Origin: Actinoplanes siamensis
GTDB lineage: Bacteria > Actinomycetota > Actinomycetes > Mycobacteriales > Micromonosporaceae
Length of the DNA stretch: 64,000 nt
Assembly (NCBI RefSeq): GCF_016862395.1
Contig: NZ_BOMW01000066.1
Span: 1 to 64,000 of the forward strand
Direction: 5' to 3'
Part shown: one piece after another, positions 24,764 to 33,238 of the stretch
Layout: every line of letters begins with the position of its first letter
Position numbering within the stretch: the first letter of the stretch is position 1
Made by a program: the position numbers and the translations under genes
The notes under the pieces: generated by a model
Told to the model about the DNA's origin: nothing
The model's input: the letters and a program-made list of their open reading frames with translations, nothing else
Database searches by the model: none

Positions 24764-25842
24764 TCAGATGAGGTAGCCGAAGCGCCGGAGAAGTCGCACC
24801 GCTTCCTGCCGGTCATTCCCGGCGATCTGCAGGATCGTCTCCGGCATCAGCCGCGGCGCCCGGGCAGACCGATACCGCCGCCCCTTGCCGCGGACGCCGT
24901 CGGTCCGGGCGCCGAGCCGCACGCCGGCCAAGCCGCGAGTGGTGGTGCCCTCGCTGGTGACGTACACCTGCTGGCCGAACAGCTCGACGCTCTGCAGGCG
25001 GCCGCGGGCGAGGCCGCCGCGCAGCGTCCGCGCCTCCTCGGCGGTGATCCGGGCGCCCGCCGGCGTCAGGCCGACCGCGCCGCGGCGCGCGTTGACGACC
25101 TGGCCGATGTCAGCTCCGAGCCGGATCGCCTCAGCGCCGGACCGGGTAAATACGCGGTCCTGCTCCTGTCGCGACAGCGAGGCGAAGAAGACCTTCGGGT
25201 CGGTGCGCTCGTCGCCGACGGTGCTCTCACGTCCGGGAATGTGGATGCAGTCGCCCCGGGTCTACAACGCGGGTGTCTGTCGAAACCCGCGTTGGAGGCG
25301 TACCACCTCCCCGCCAGAATCGCGCACCGCGAGCAGGACCGGCCGACCAGCATCCGCACGTACCCGGTGGCACCCGGCCGGGCCGTCATGGCGACCTGGT
25401 CGGCGATCCGGCCCGCGTCGGAGATCTGCGTGCGCACGATCATGTCCAGCGCCGCCTGGCCGCCGGCGAGCGCCCGGTCCAGGGGGGCGCCGCGCTGCAG
25501 CCCGGTCAGCGCGGTCACGACCGGCCGGTAAAGCAGGCTGTCGAGCGGCCGCCCGTCCGAGGCGACGCCGCTCAGCGCCTGCGGGACCAGCTCGGCCGCG
25601 GGCTCCGGGTCCAGGCCCTGGGCGACGAGCGCGTCGGTCAGGTACTGGTCGGCGCGGCCAGCCACCGCGCGCTGGGCGCCGGTGACCAGCACCAGCAGCC
25701 GGGCCATCTGGGCAATCCACGATTCGGCGATCCGGGTCGGGTCGACCGCCCGCCACGCCCTGCGCGCCTCGTCCGCCACGGCGACCGCGAGGCGGCGGCG
25801 GGTGCGGGCGTGCTCGGCGGCCAGCTCAGCCGGCGACGACAT
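24764..25842 (-). pseudogene. MuF-like minor capsid protein with apparent frameshift
   Basis: From ATG 25842 the frame encodes a typical portal-adjacent minor capsid protein: helical N-terminus, then CSRCAILAGRWYASNAGF and HPRC. The family continues C-D-C-x-H-I-P here. That sequence is present (DCIHIPGRESTVGDERTDPK) but one frame away, after 11 extra bases at about 25,251-25,261, and it runs in frame to 24764 (ends RLLRRFGYLI). The unshifted frame instead becomes Ser/Arg/Pro-rich and stops at 25066. A real lesion, a base-call error in the CCCGGGG run, or recoding could explain it. The gene overlaps the portal by 17 bases. Confidence 0.7.
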
Positions 25843-27250
25843 CGTCGAGGGCCGGGTCCGTTCCGGCCGGATCCTGCTGCGGCGGGGCCAGGCCGGCGGC
25901 GATCTCGCGGACCGGGTCCTGCGCCAGCTCCGCCTCCCGCATGGCCCGCAGCTTCCGGCGGCGCACCGCCGAGTAGCCCATGTCCTCCCAGGCTGCCTCG
26001 ACCGGCAGGATGCCCGCCTGGACGAGCTTGACCGCCGCGTCCGCCGCGGCCGCCTTCGTCGGGGTCGCCGGGTCGCGCCACAGTGTCTCCAGCTGGGCGA
26101 GGTCGGGGTTCCAGTCTCCGTCGATGATCCGGCGGACCAGGCGCATCACTCGCTCCCAGGAGCCGCCGGCGCCGCGCTGGAACCGCTCGCAGGTCTTGAT
26201 CAGCCGGGACTCGTCGGCGCGGATCCCCTCGGCGCTCGGCGGGTTGGTGGTGCTCTGGCCGAGGTAGCGCATCGGAAGGCCGGTCACGCCGGCCACCAGC
26301 GAGGCGTAGTGGTCGACGATGGTCTTGAAGTTGCTCAGGTCCGCAGCGGTGAACTGTCCGGCCTTCGCGTCCTTGTTCGCCAGGGCCCAGATCGCCCCGA
26401 AGTAGGACTCCCAGGTCGTCAGCTGCTCCTTCGTGCGCGGGTCTTTGAAGTCGGTGGCGCTCGCCCCGACTACCCACCGCTGCGGGATCGCCATGACCTC
26501 CGTCGCGACCTGCGCATTGGTGAGCGCGCGGGCCGCCGCGTCGGTCAACGAGATGACCCGGTGCATCTGCGAGCGGCCCTCACGGCGGGACAGTCGCGGC
26601 CGGTTGACCAGCGGCACGACGGGCACCACGCCCAGGCTGTGCTCGTCGCGTTCCACCTCGACCCAGCGGGCCGACTGCCGCTCCAGCCACACCGTCGCGT
26701 GCGGCTGGTAGAGGGTGCCTCGCAGCGTCGGCCCGTCGCGGTACAGCTTCGCCGCGGCCGACACGCGCCGGGTACGCGGCGAACGCTCCACCGCCACCTC
26801 GTCCGAGGACTCCACTGTGATCAGCGGGATGGCCGGATCCCGGTCGGCGTCACCGCCGCCCGCCGCCGGGCTGTCCGGCGTCTCCTCGTCAGCGCCGCCG
26901 ACGATTACGAACGCGTCGCGGCGGACCAGCGTCTCCAGGTGGCCGATCTGGGATTCCTCGTCCAGGTCGTTGGCCTGCCACACCTGCCACAGGTCCTCGT
27001 CGGCCTCGTCCGATCCGGGCAGCCGGAAGCCCTCGAGGTCGATGCGCTCCTCGATGGCGTCCACGTAGGTGCCCGGCCACGCCACGATCGTCAGGAACTG
27101 GCGCAGCTCCGGCGGGATGGCCAGGCCGAGCTGCTCGACGCGCTGCTCGCCGTCGTAGTAGGCGTCCAGGATCTTGTTCTGGCGAACCACCCGGGGCAGG
27201 TTCGCCGTGAGCCGGCCGAACAGTTCCCGCTCCTCGTCGGAGAGAGCCAC
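25826..27250 (-). CDS. portal protein (SPP1 gp6-like)
   Basis: 474 aa. The LDAYYDGEQRVEQLGLAIPP start, LTIVAWPGTYVDAIEERIDL, VPVVPLVNRPR, TDAAARALTNAQVATEVMAI and the GLPMRYLGQSTTNPPSAEG stem are standard for SPP1-type actinophage portals, which form the dodecameric DNA channel. It lies 12 bases downstream of the large terminase. Confidence 0.85.
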   Translation of the reverse strand: MALSDEERELFGRLTANLPRVVRQNKILDAYYDGEQRVEQLGLAIPPELRQFLTIVAWPGTYVDAIEERIDLEGFRLPGSDEADEDLWQVWQANDLDEESQIGHLETLVRRDAFVIVGGADEETPDSPAAGGGDADRDPAIPLITVESSDEVAVERSPRTRRVSAAAKLYRDGPTLRGTLYQPHATVWLERQSARWVEVERDEHSLGVVPVVPLVNRPRLSRREGRSQMHRVISLTDAAARALTNAQVATEVMAIPQRWVVGASATDFKDPRTKEQLTTWESYFGAIWALANKDAKAGQFTAADLSNFKTIVDHYASLVAGVTGLPMRYLGQSTTNPPSAEGIRADESRLIKTCERFQRGAGGSWERVMRLVRRIIDGDWNPDLAQLETLWRDPATPTKAAAADAAVKLVQAGILPVEAAWEDMGYSAVRRRKLRAMREAELAQDPVREIAAGLAPPQQDPAGTDPALDDVVAG

Positions 27251-27262
27251 GCAGTCCTCCCC

Positions 27263-28924
27263 TCAGCGGAATACGAGCACGGTGCTGTCGACAGGCTGGG
27301 CGGACTTCCAGAGATCGGCCGCGGTGACGTCACCGGCGGCCTCGTTGCACAGCGCGCTGCTCATCGCAGCGTCGATCTTCTGCTGCTGCGACGGCTTGCC
27401 GAGGATGTACCGCTGGCCGGACCGGGCCAGCTTCCGCGCGTTGCGGACGTGCGTGGCGACGACCTGGTCGCCGTCGTGGACGAACGTCGTGCCGTCCTTG
27501 ACCACGTCGGTGTGCAGCCGCAGCAGCGCGGCGTGCATCTGCGTGGTCCGGTAGGTCTCCCACCGGATGAACACCTTCTCGCCGTACCGCTCGGCCAGCT
27601 CGTCGATCTCGGTCTTCCAGTCCGGCGGGTCCAGGTAGGCGCGCACCAGCTGGTAGGTCTCGACGATCTCGTCCCAGGCGGCCCGCACCTCCCGGCGCGG
27701 CACCTGGCCGCCGTGCTGCGCCGGATTCCAGATCGTCGGCCGGCGGTCCGGACCGTACCGGGGCGTGAACTGGAAGCCGTCCTCGGTCTGCAGCCGGATC
27801 GCGGACCAGTCGTCGGTGTCGGATCCGTCGAACCCGGCCACCACCGGCGTCCCGGCCGGGACGACGCGCAGCGGCTCACCCGGGTGCAGCTTCTGCCACG
27901 ACCGGGCGTCCCAGCGGTCGCCGTCCAGCCACTGGCCCTGGCCGTAGACCATCCGGTTGCCGAAGAACCGCTCCGCCTGCTCCGGGTCCTTCTCCGCGAG
28001 CTCGGCCGCCTCGGCGTCGATGCTGTCGATGTTGTTGTGCGGGTAGGGCGCGTAGTTGTACGCGTGGATCTTCCGGCGCTCGCGCCGATTCCGGTACGAC
28101 AAGTTCGCCGGCGGCGGCTCGTAAAACCGGAAGATGTCACGGGCCTCGGACTCGAACGTCCGCTGCGCCACGCTGTCCTGCGCCGGGTCGAACGGGTTCG
28201 TCGTCTCCAGCGACCGGCCGCCCATGCCGGCGGCCCCGCGGCGCTGCGTCTCGGCGACGTTGCGCAGCTTGTTGCTGTCGTTGTAGAGGCCGGTCTCGTC
28301 CTGCATGGCGAACGTGACCGGGTTGCCGAGCTTCGACAGCGCGCCGACGGTGACCGTGTCGATCTCGCCCTCGGCACCGATGCGGACCATGCCCTCGCCG
28401 GCCCGCATCAGGTCGCTGAGCGGGCCGAGCCGGATCATCGCCTTGACGTGCCGGAAGATGTTGTCGGTCTGCTTCTCCGACGTCGCGGTGATCTGGATCA
28501 GCGGGGTCGGCCAGCGCATGCCTCTCGGCTCGCCCGGCTCGTAGTGGTAGACCCAGCCGCAGCCGCAGTCGTTGTCCTCGCACCGGTAGACGTCGCCGGG
28601 CTCGGCCCAGCCGGCGAAGAGCACCGGCCCACCGCCCTCGGCGAGGCAAATCCCGGCACCCCAGGGCCCCTTCCCGATCTTCTGCGGCCCGATGATCTGC
28701 GAGCGCCGGTTGTGGAACGCCGGCGCCAGGATCGGCTCCTCCGGCACCCACAGGGCGTCCGGCTTGACCCGGTAGTGGTTGAGGGTCCACCACAGCTGCA
28801 CGTCGTACAGCCGCATCGGGCCGCCGCGGCCGAACCGGTCCGGCTGCGGGCAGTGCCGCTCGATCCAGTCCGGGACGATCCACAGCGTTGGGAAGTCGAC
28901 GACGTAGTGCCGGTCAGCTGCCAT
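27263..28924 (-). CDS. terminase large subunit
   Basis: 553 aa, two-domain packaging ATPase/nuclease. The Walker A is GPQKIGKG (~residue 80; Gly replaces the usual Ser/Thr after Lys), the Walker B TFAMQDETG (~205), and the RNase H-like nuclease has Asp in VAGFDGSDTDDW (~361), a second Asp in RAYLDPPDW and a third in KIDAAMSS. A CxxxC-type stretch (CEDNDCGCGW, ~125) is inserted in the ATPase domain. It overlaps the small terminase by 11 bases. Confidence 0.85.
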   Translation of the reverse strand: MAADRHYVVDFPTLWIVPDWIERHCPQPDRFGRGGPMRLYDVQLWWTLNHYRVKPDALWVPEEPILAPAFHNRRSQIIGPQKIGKGPWGAGICLAEGGGPVLFAGWAEPGDVYRCEDNDCGCGWVYHYEPGEPRGMRWPTPLIQITATSEKQTDNIFRHVKAMIRLGPLSDLMRAGEGMVRIGAEGEIDTVTVGALSKLGNPVTFAMQDETGLYNDSNKLRNVAETQRRGAAGMGGRSLETTNPFDPAQDSVAQRTFESEARDIFRFYEPPPANLSYRNRRERRKIHAYNYAPYPHNNIDSIDAEAAELAEKDPEQAERFFGNRMVYGQGQWLDGDRWDARSWQKLHPGEPLRVVPAGTPVVAGFDGSDTDDWSAIRLQTEDGFQFTPRYGPDRRPTIWNPAQHGGQVPRREVRAAWDEIVETYQLVRAYLDPPDWKTEIDELAERYGEKVFIRWETYRTTQMHAALLRLHTDVVKDGTTFVHDGDQVVATHVRNARKLARSGQRYILGKPSQQQKIDAAMSSALCNEAAGDVTAADLWKSAQPVDSTVLVFR

Positions 28925-29399
28925 CGGACGGAACGGCTCTCAGGAGCCGGCCACGAGCCGAGCTGGCGGCCGGCGCCGAGCCGTCAGTGCCGGTCGGCAC
29001 CTGCGGCTGCTTGACCGGCGCGGCCTGCTGTGAGCCGATCTGCCACCGGTTGCGCAGCAGGCCGGGAATCGTCAGGCCCAGGCCCTCGGCGAGCCGCAAC
29101 ACGTGGTTGCCGAGCGATGCGGTCGCGCCCGGCTGCTCGACCTCAACCAGGCGACGCACGTAGATCGCAACCTCCACCTGCTGGCCGAGGACCTCCCACT
29201 GGGTGGCCTGCGGCGTCTTCCACAGCCGAGTCCAGTGCCAGGACTCCCGGTTGCCCGCCGGGGTCAGCGGCCAGTCCGGCGCCGGCCCGGGACGTCCGGT
29301 GGCCGGCAGAACCTTCCAGCCGGCGACGTCGTTCCGCTCGTTGCGCAGTGCGTTCGGGTCCGGCGGCGGCCCCGAGTGTGCGTGGCCTCCGCGGCCCAT
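28914..29399 (-). CDS. terminase small subunit
   Basis: 161 aa from ATG 29399 (overlapping ATGA). It begins MGRGGHAHSGPPPDPNALRN; the segment DVAGWKVLPATGRPGPAPDW is typical of actinophage small terminases, as is the WHWTRLWKTPQATQWE helix. It recognises phage DNA and regulates the adjacent large subunit. Confidence 0.8.
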   Translation of the reverse strand: MGRGGHAHSGPPPDPNALRNERNDVAGWKVLPATGRPGPAPDWPLTPAGNRESWHWTRLWKTPQATQWEVLGQQVEVAIYVRRLVEVEQPGATASLGNHVLRLAEGLGLTIPGLLRNRWQIGSQQAAPVKQPQVPTGTDGSAPAASSARGRLLRAVPSDGS

Positions 29400-29590
29400 C
29401 AGTCGGTGGTTCCGTCGAGCGGCTCGACCCAGATCACCAGCGGCCCGAGCTGGGCGCTGAAGACGCGGCCGGGCCGCAGGTTGCCCCATCGCAGCAGGAA
29501 CCCGAGCGCTCGCCAGTCGAGCGAGGGGCGGACCTCGTACCCGCCGATCCGGCGAACCCGCAGGGCCGTGCGAACGATGCGGTCGAACAT
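29399..29590 (-). CDS. phage hypothetical protein, 63 aa
   Basis: Small basic protein (begins MFDRIVRTALRVRRIGG), with GGGAG nine bases before its ATG and a four-base overlap with the small terminase. Its coupling to the packaging genes suggests a role there; no family recognised. Confidence 0.5.
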   Translation of the reverse strand: MFDRIVRTALRVRRIGGYEVRPSLDWRALGFLLRWGNLRPGRVFSAQLGPLVIWVEPLDGTTD

Positions 29591-29717
29591 GGTGGATCAC
29601 TCCCTCGGCCGCCTTGCGCGGCGTCGGCGGCCATCACCTTGCGTGACGGCCCAAGACTCTTTGACCTGGCAAACCGGACGGAGCCCTCTCCAGCGGTTCT
29701 GCAGGTCAGGCCCCTTG

Positions 29718-29735
29718 GGGGTGGCCCCCCACCCC
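29718..29735 (-). terminator. hairpin downstream of the HIT gene
   Basis: GGGGTGG (29718-29724) pairs with CCACCCC (29729-29735) across CCCC. It lies in the 150-base gap between the HIT gene and the packaging genes and has no U-tract; the rest of that gap shows nothing else. Confidence 0.4.
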
Positions 29736-29742
29736 TTGTCAC

Positions 29743-30072
29743 TCAGCGTGTCGGCGACCAGGGCAGCGCCAGTCCGTCGCCTGCCGTCCGGGGCACGATG
29801 TGCAGGTGCAGGTGCGGGATGGTCTGCGTCGCTTCGGGTCCTGCGCTCGTGATGACGTTGCAGGGCGGCGCGGCCAGCTCTGCTGCGGCGCGCATGGCGA
29901 TGGCCGAGACGTCCGGGTCTTCGGTCACGTCGGTCACGTGTTGGTTCGGGATGACGAGCACGTGCCCTTCGATCACTGGGTTGAGCGGCACGATGGCGAT
30001 GGCGTCTGCCCAGCGGCGCACGATGGTGGCTGGCTCGCTGCCGGCCACGATGGCGCAGAAGACGCAGCCCAT
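29743..30072 (-). CDS. HIT-family nucleotide hydrolase/transferase
   Basis: 109 aa, a complete minimal HIT protein. It starts MGCVFCAIVAGSEPA, with PLNPVIEGHVLVIPNQHV and the catalytic triad HLHLHIVP (H-x-H-x-H). HIT proteins hydrolyse dinucleotide polyphosphates or adenylylated substrates. Host genomes carry such genes, but here it sits between the HNH and terminase genes, so it is phage cargo. Its benefit to the phage is unknown. Confidence 0.8.
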   Translation of the reverse strand: MGCVFCAIVAGSEPATIVRRWADAIAIVPLNPVIEGHVLVIPNQHVTDVTEDPDVSAIAMRAAAELAAPPCNVITSAGPEATQTIPHLHLHIVPRTAGDGLALPWSPTR

Positions 30073-30075
30073 GCC

Positions 30076-30312
30076 TCAGTCCTCGTCGTCGTGCTGGTAT
30101 CCGCCAGTACGGATGACGGCGTCGGCAGCGCTGACCAGTCCGAGCTGGTCGAGCCAACTCATGCCCTCGCTGTCCTCGATGACGAGGACCACCTGGCCGT
30201 CGGCCTTGACGACCTTGGCGAGCACGAGGGCTGAGACGACGAGGTCACGGTCCTCAAGATCGAGGGTGATGCCGAGCCCGTCGAGGATGGGACCTGCTGG
30301 CTGGTCAGGCAT
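30076..30312 (-). CDS. phage hypothetical protein, 78 aa
   Basis: Acidic protein with LDLEDRDLVVSALVLAKVV and a Tyr-rich acidic end (GGYQHDDED). Ends four bases before the HIT start. ATG 30312 is chosen because the longer reading is basic and unlike protein. No family recognised; it resembles small regulators of packaging regions. Confidence 0.5.
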   Translation of the reverse strand: MPDQPAGPILDGLGITLDLEDRDLVVSALVLAKVVKADGQVVLVIEDSEGMSWLDQLGLVSAADAVIRTGGYQHDDED

Positions 30313-30316
30313 GCGC

Positions 30317-30652
30317 TCAACCTCCGTGTGCTGCTCGTCCGCCCTCGCTGGCGTTGCACGATGCGTGCCCTGGCCCGAGGTGCTGGCCGGTCTCACGGTC
30401 GTGGCACAGGTGCCATGCCTGGCCGGGCAGGATGCGGCGGATGGGCATCAGGCACACCACCTCGTGGCAGTCCACCTCGCCCCGTTCGACACGCGGTGCC
30501 CAGTCGGCCCGCAGCCTGCCGTGTGCTGCGTCGTACCCGCGCTGCTGCTTCGTGCCTCGTGCCCGCTCGCGCTGCGCCTGGTGGTCGTCGCAGCGCCTGG
30601 CCGCCTGGACCTCAGGGCATCCGGGTTCAGCGCACACGTGCTGCCTGGGCAT
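30317..30652 (-). CDS. HNH endonuclease
   Basis: 111 aa. CAEPGCPEVQAARRCDDH gives the zinc-binding Cys set, and CHDRETGQHLGPGHASCNAS the HNH core (His, Asn and second Cys pair). HNH enzymes next to terminases are common and are needed for packaging-site cleavage in several siphoviruses. ATG 30652. Confidence 0.8.
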   Translation of the reverse strand: MPRQHVCAEPGCPEVQAARRCDDHQAQRERARGTKQQRGYDAAHGRLRADWAPRVERGEVDCHEVVCLMPIRRILPGQAWHLCHDRETGQHLGPGHASCNASEGGRAAHGG

Positions 30653-30745
30653 GGCGTCCTCCGTGGTGTGGGGCGCGCTCTGCCACCCAGTGCGCGCCCC
30701 GTTCCCCCACCGATCCGGACGCAGCCGGAGTCTGGATACGACGAA

Positions 30746-30771
30746 GGCCCTGCTGTTGGGCGGGGCCTTGT
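30746..30771 (-). terminator. stem-loop upstream of the HNH gene
   Basis: AAGGCCC (30746-30752) and GGGCCTT (30765-30771) pair across a 12-base loop. It lies in the ~180-base gap between the broken DUF6221-like gene and HNH, probably ending early-region transcripts. Nothing else is seen in that gap. Confidence 0.4.
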
Positions 30772-30830
30772 GTCGAGCTTTGGGCGGACTGGATCCGCAT
30801 GCAGATCATGGATGCAGACCGGCCGCGTTG

Positions 30831-31078
30831 TCAACTGTTGCTGACGGGAGACCATTCCTGGCGGTAGTCCGGGTGGCCGGCGTAGGGCAGGGCGAGCAGG
30901 CGCAGCAGCGGCTCGCGTGGGTCGGGGCCGATCGGGCGTGCTGGGTTCCAGGTGCCGGGTCGGTGGCCGTGAGGGGCTGAGATCTGCTGGCGCGTCGGCC
31001 GCTTCAGCGCGACTATGGCCGCGCCACCCGCTCGTCCTCGTCGAGCCGGGCGCGCAGGAAGGTGATCAGGTCATCCAC
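30831..31078 (-). pseudogene. DUF6221-like gene, frameshifted and shortened
   Basis: The N-terminal signature DDLITFLRARLDEDERVAR starts at GTG 31078 but stops after 21 residues. In the -1 frame the characteristic C-terminus (LLRLLALPYAGHPDYRQEW) follows and ends at 30831. Intact members are much longer, with a middle region that is missing here. Such genes are frequent, of unknown function, in actinobacterial prophages. Confidence 0.5.
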
Positions 31079-31307
31079 GCTCGTCGCCTTCTTCTCCCGG
31101 AAGCAGGTTCCGCACGTCCGACCAGCGCGAGTACCGCTGGCCATGCTCGTCGGTCGGTGCGTCCCACGGCAGGCCGTCTGGCGCCAGACCCAGCAGCGCG
31201 GGGCCGCGCACGATGGCACCCCGAAGCGCGGCCCCAACTTCCCAGGCCCCCTCCAGCGCCTCATCGCTGGTGACGCCGAACCGCCTCAGGTCGTCCACGG
31301 CGCTCAC
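31071..31307 (-). CDS. phage hypothetical protein, 78 aa
   Basis: From GTG 31307 it reads VSAVDDLRRFGVTSDEALEG and ends with acidic GEEGDERG. It overlaps the 53-aa membrane protein in GTGA and the DUF6221 remnant by eight bases (GTGGATGA). No family recognised. Confidence 0.5.
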   Translation of the reverse strand: MSAVDDLRRFGVTSDEALEGAWEVGAALRGAIVRGPALLGLAPDGLPWDAPTDEHGQRYSRWSDVRNLLPGEEGDERG

Positions 31308-31465
31308 CCCCGGTCCCAGATCGCCAGGCCGGTGAAGATCAGCGCGACCGCCCCAGCCCCGACTACGCCATTGATCGCGGTCGGGTTGCCACCGAGCATG
31401 GCAAGCGCGGCAGCGCCGCACAGCAGCCAGGCCAGCAGCGCGACCGGCACATCAAAGGCCCTCAT
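31304..31465 (-). CDS. small two-span membrane protein, 53 aa
   Basis: Two hydrophobic helices (VPVALLAWLLCGAAALAML and VVGAGAVALIFTGLAIW) and a short polar end. It is below the size of most automated gene calls but is in the right frame to overlap the next gene by GTGA. Such proteins are often missed; role unknown. Confidence 0.5.
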   Translation of the reverse strand: MRAFDVPVALLAWLLCGAAALAMLGGNPTAINGVVGAGAVALIFTGLAIWDRG

Positions 31466-31492
31466 CTGCTCATGCTCCCATCTCGACGTCGC

Positions 31493-31780
31493 TCATCGCC
31501 CGCACGTCGGGCACTTGGGCCGCAGCCACTCAGCGATGTCGGCGCTGGGCTGCACGACCAGCGGCACGGTCACGACCTCAGTCAGCGGCTCGAACGGTTC
31601 GGCCGGGTCCATCATGGGCGTGCCGGTCAGCTCCCTGAAGACCACGCGCCGGAACGTCAGCCGGCCGTCGGCGATGCTGGCCTGCGGGTCCTGCCGGAGC
31701 CGGCCCGGGTCGACCCCGTTGGCCCTGAACCAGTCGCACACCTCGCGCCGGAAGTCGTCATCGGTCTCGGGGTGCCGCAT
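31493..31780 (-). CDS. phage hypothetical protein with C-terminal zinc knuckle, 95 aa
   Basis: Begins MRHPETDDDFRREVCDWFRA and ends KCPTCGR, a CxxC half-site. The middle is beta-rich (RLTFRRVVFRELTG). Start ATG 31780, five bases before the next gene's stop. No family recognised. Confidence 0.55.
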   Translation of the reverse strand: MRHPETDDDFRREVCDWFRANGVDPGRLRQDPQASIADGRLTFRRVVFRELTGTPMMDPAEPFEPLTEVVTVPLVVQPSADIAEWLRPKCPTCGR

Positions 31781-31784
31781 CTCG

Positions 31785-32885
31785 TCACGCTCCCATCTCG
31801 GCGGCCTGCGCCGCTTCTCGCCGGGCCCGCTTGGCCCGCTCGGTCTCCCGCCTCGCCGCGTCGGCCGCGGCCAAGTCCAGCACGTCGCCGACGTAGTGCA
31901 GCCGCGGCCCGCGCGCGGCCAGCTCGGCCCGGATCTCTGCCTCGCGTACGGCCCGCTGCTCGTCGTCCAGGCCGTCGCCGACGGTCGGTTCGGTCCAGGG
32001 CTCGATCGCGCCGTCGTCGGTGCGCCAGTAGCTGGCGAGCGCGGGCTGGCCGGTGTCGGGCCGGATGCGGGTCGCCCAGGATCGGATGGTCTTGACGTTG
32101 ACGCCGTACGCCTCGGCGATGTGGGCGGGCCGGTAGGGGTGTTCGCGCACTTCGCCGTCGAGGTAGGCGCGCCGCTCGTCCTGGTTGACCTGGTGGCCGC
32201 ACGCGCGGCAGGTACCGGTGGGTGCGCCGGGCCAGCCGTAGACGTTGCCGGGGCAGGGCTTGTGCTGGCCGCAGTCGTGGTCGCCGATTCCGCGCTCCGG
32301 GCAGTCTTCGGGGTCCACGATGGCGCCGCAGGGGCCGAGGTACTTCGGCTCGCCGCGGCCGTCCACGATCGACCGGATCTGGCGGGCGCAGCCGGCGATC
32401 TCCGCGTAGACGCCTGCCGCGTACGCCCCGCCTTGATCATCAAGGGCGTGGCGAACCCATCGCACTTGGCCGGACAGCCACGAACAGACGTGGGCTAGGG
32501 GGTCGGGAACTCCGCGCCCCCGTTCGTCGGCAGAGGCGATCTGAAGGCCCCGGGCGTCGGCGATCTCCCGGGCGAGGGTCGTGAGCCGGTTCTGGATCTC
32601 GTCGAGCGCGTCGGTGGCGCCGTCGTTGAGCGGCGGCCGCGAGCCGGGCTTGCCGGCCGGCGCGCCTCCGGTGCCGCGCCGGACGAGGCCGGCGGCGACG
32701 GCCCGGGCGTCGGGTGCCAGCTCGGCGATCAGCGCGAGCCGGTCGACGGTCCGGCCCTCGCACACGTCGCAGGTGTAGCCCTCGTGGGCGGTGCGGGGCA
32801 GGCAGCCGCGGCAGTGGTCCTGGTCGCAATCGGGCAGGTGCCGGTCGCGGATGCGGCAGCCGGCGATCAGGCAGAGTTGGGTCAT
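31785..32885 (-). CDS. Cys-rich phage protein with HTH, 366 aa
   Basis: Four Cys-rich zinc modules: CLIAGCRIRDRHLPDCDQDH with CRGCLP, CDVCEG, the pair CPERGIGDHDCGQHKPCPG, and CRACGHQV. A predicted HTH follows (HIAEAYGVNVKTIRSWATRI, ~residue 265) and the C-terminus is a coiled coil. The layout suggests a DNA-binding regulator or replication accessory factor; it adjoins the replication initiator cluster. No named family. Confidence 0.6.
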   Translation of the reverse strand: MTQLCLIAGCRIRDRHLPDCDQDHCRGCLPRTAHEGYTCDVCEGRTVDRLALIAELAPDARAVAAGLVRRGTGGAPAGKPGSRPPLNDGATDALDEIQNRLTTLAREIADARGLQIASADERGRGVPDPLAHVCSWLSGQVRWVRHALDDQGGAYAAGVYAEIAGCARQIRSIVDGRGEPKYLGPCGAIVDPEDCPERGIGDHDCGQHKPCPGNVYGWPGAPTGTCRACGHQVNQDERRAYLDGEVREHPYRPAHIAEAYGVNVKTIRSWATRIRPDTGQPALASYWRTDDGAIEPWTEPTVGDGLDDEQRAVREAEIRAELAARGPRLHYVGDVLDLAAADAARRETERAKRARREAAQAAEMGA

Positions 32886-33238
32886 GCCGGCCGCCCCATG
32901 GCCTTGGCGATCAGGTCGAAGAGCGTCGAGAACGGGGTCGGGATGATCACGCGGATCCGGTGGGCGCGGCGTTCGTCGATGATCGCGGCGACCCGGCGGC
33001 AGTGCTCGCAGCAGCTGCTGGCGCCGCCGCGCCGGGGCAGCAGGGCGAGGTCGTAGCCGGCGAAGTCGCCGATGGCGGCCAGGTCGTCGATGCCGAGGCC
33101 GACGCCGCGTTCGCGGTCGTAGACCCGCTCCGGGGTGATGTGGAGCTGCTCGGCGAGCTGGGCGGCGGTGACGCCGGCGTCGGCGCGGAAGCGGCGGTAG
33201 GCGTTCCGGGCGTCGTGTGTGTGGCGGATCAGGATCAC
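32882..33238 (-). CDS. HTH DNA-binding protein, 118 aa
   Basis: VTAAQLAEQLHITPERVYDRERG is a helix-turn-helix, followed by CCEHC and a basic end. GTG 33238 overlaps the initiator stop (GTGA). It is probably a regulator of the replication module. Confidence 0.6.
   Translation of the reverse strand: MILIRHTHDARNAYRRFRADAGVTAAQLAEQLHITPERVYDRERGVGLGIDDLAAIGDFAGYDLALLPRRGGASSCCEHCRRVAAIIDERRAHRIRVIIPTPFSTLFDLIAKAMGRPA

Noticed and set aside
25682..29014. 1,110-residue plus-strand open frame opposite the portal and terminase
   Set aside because: Composition is Arg/Ala/Val/Leu low-complexity with no domains; it is the antisense shadow of well-supported minus-strand genes.
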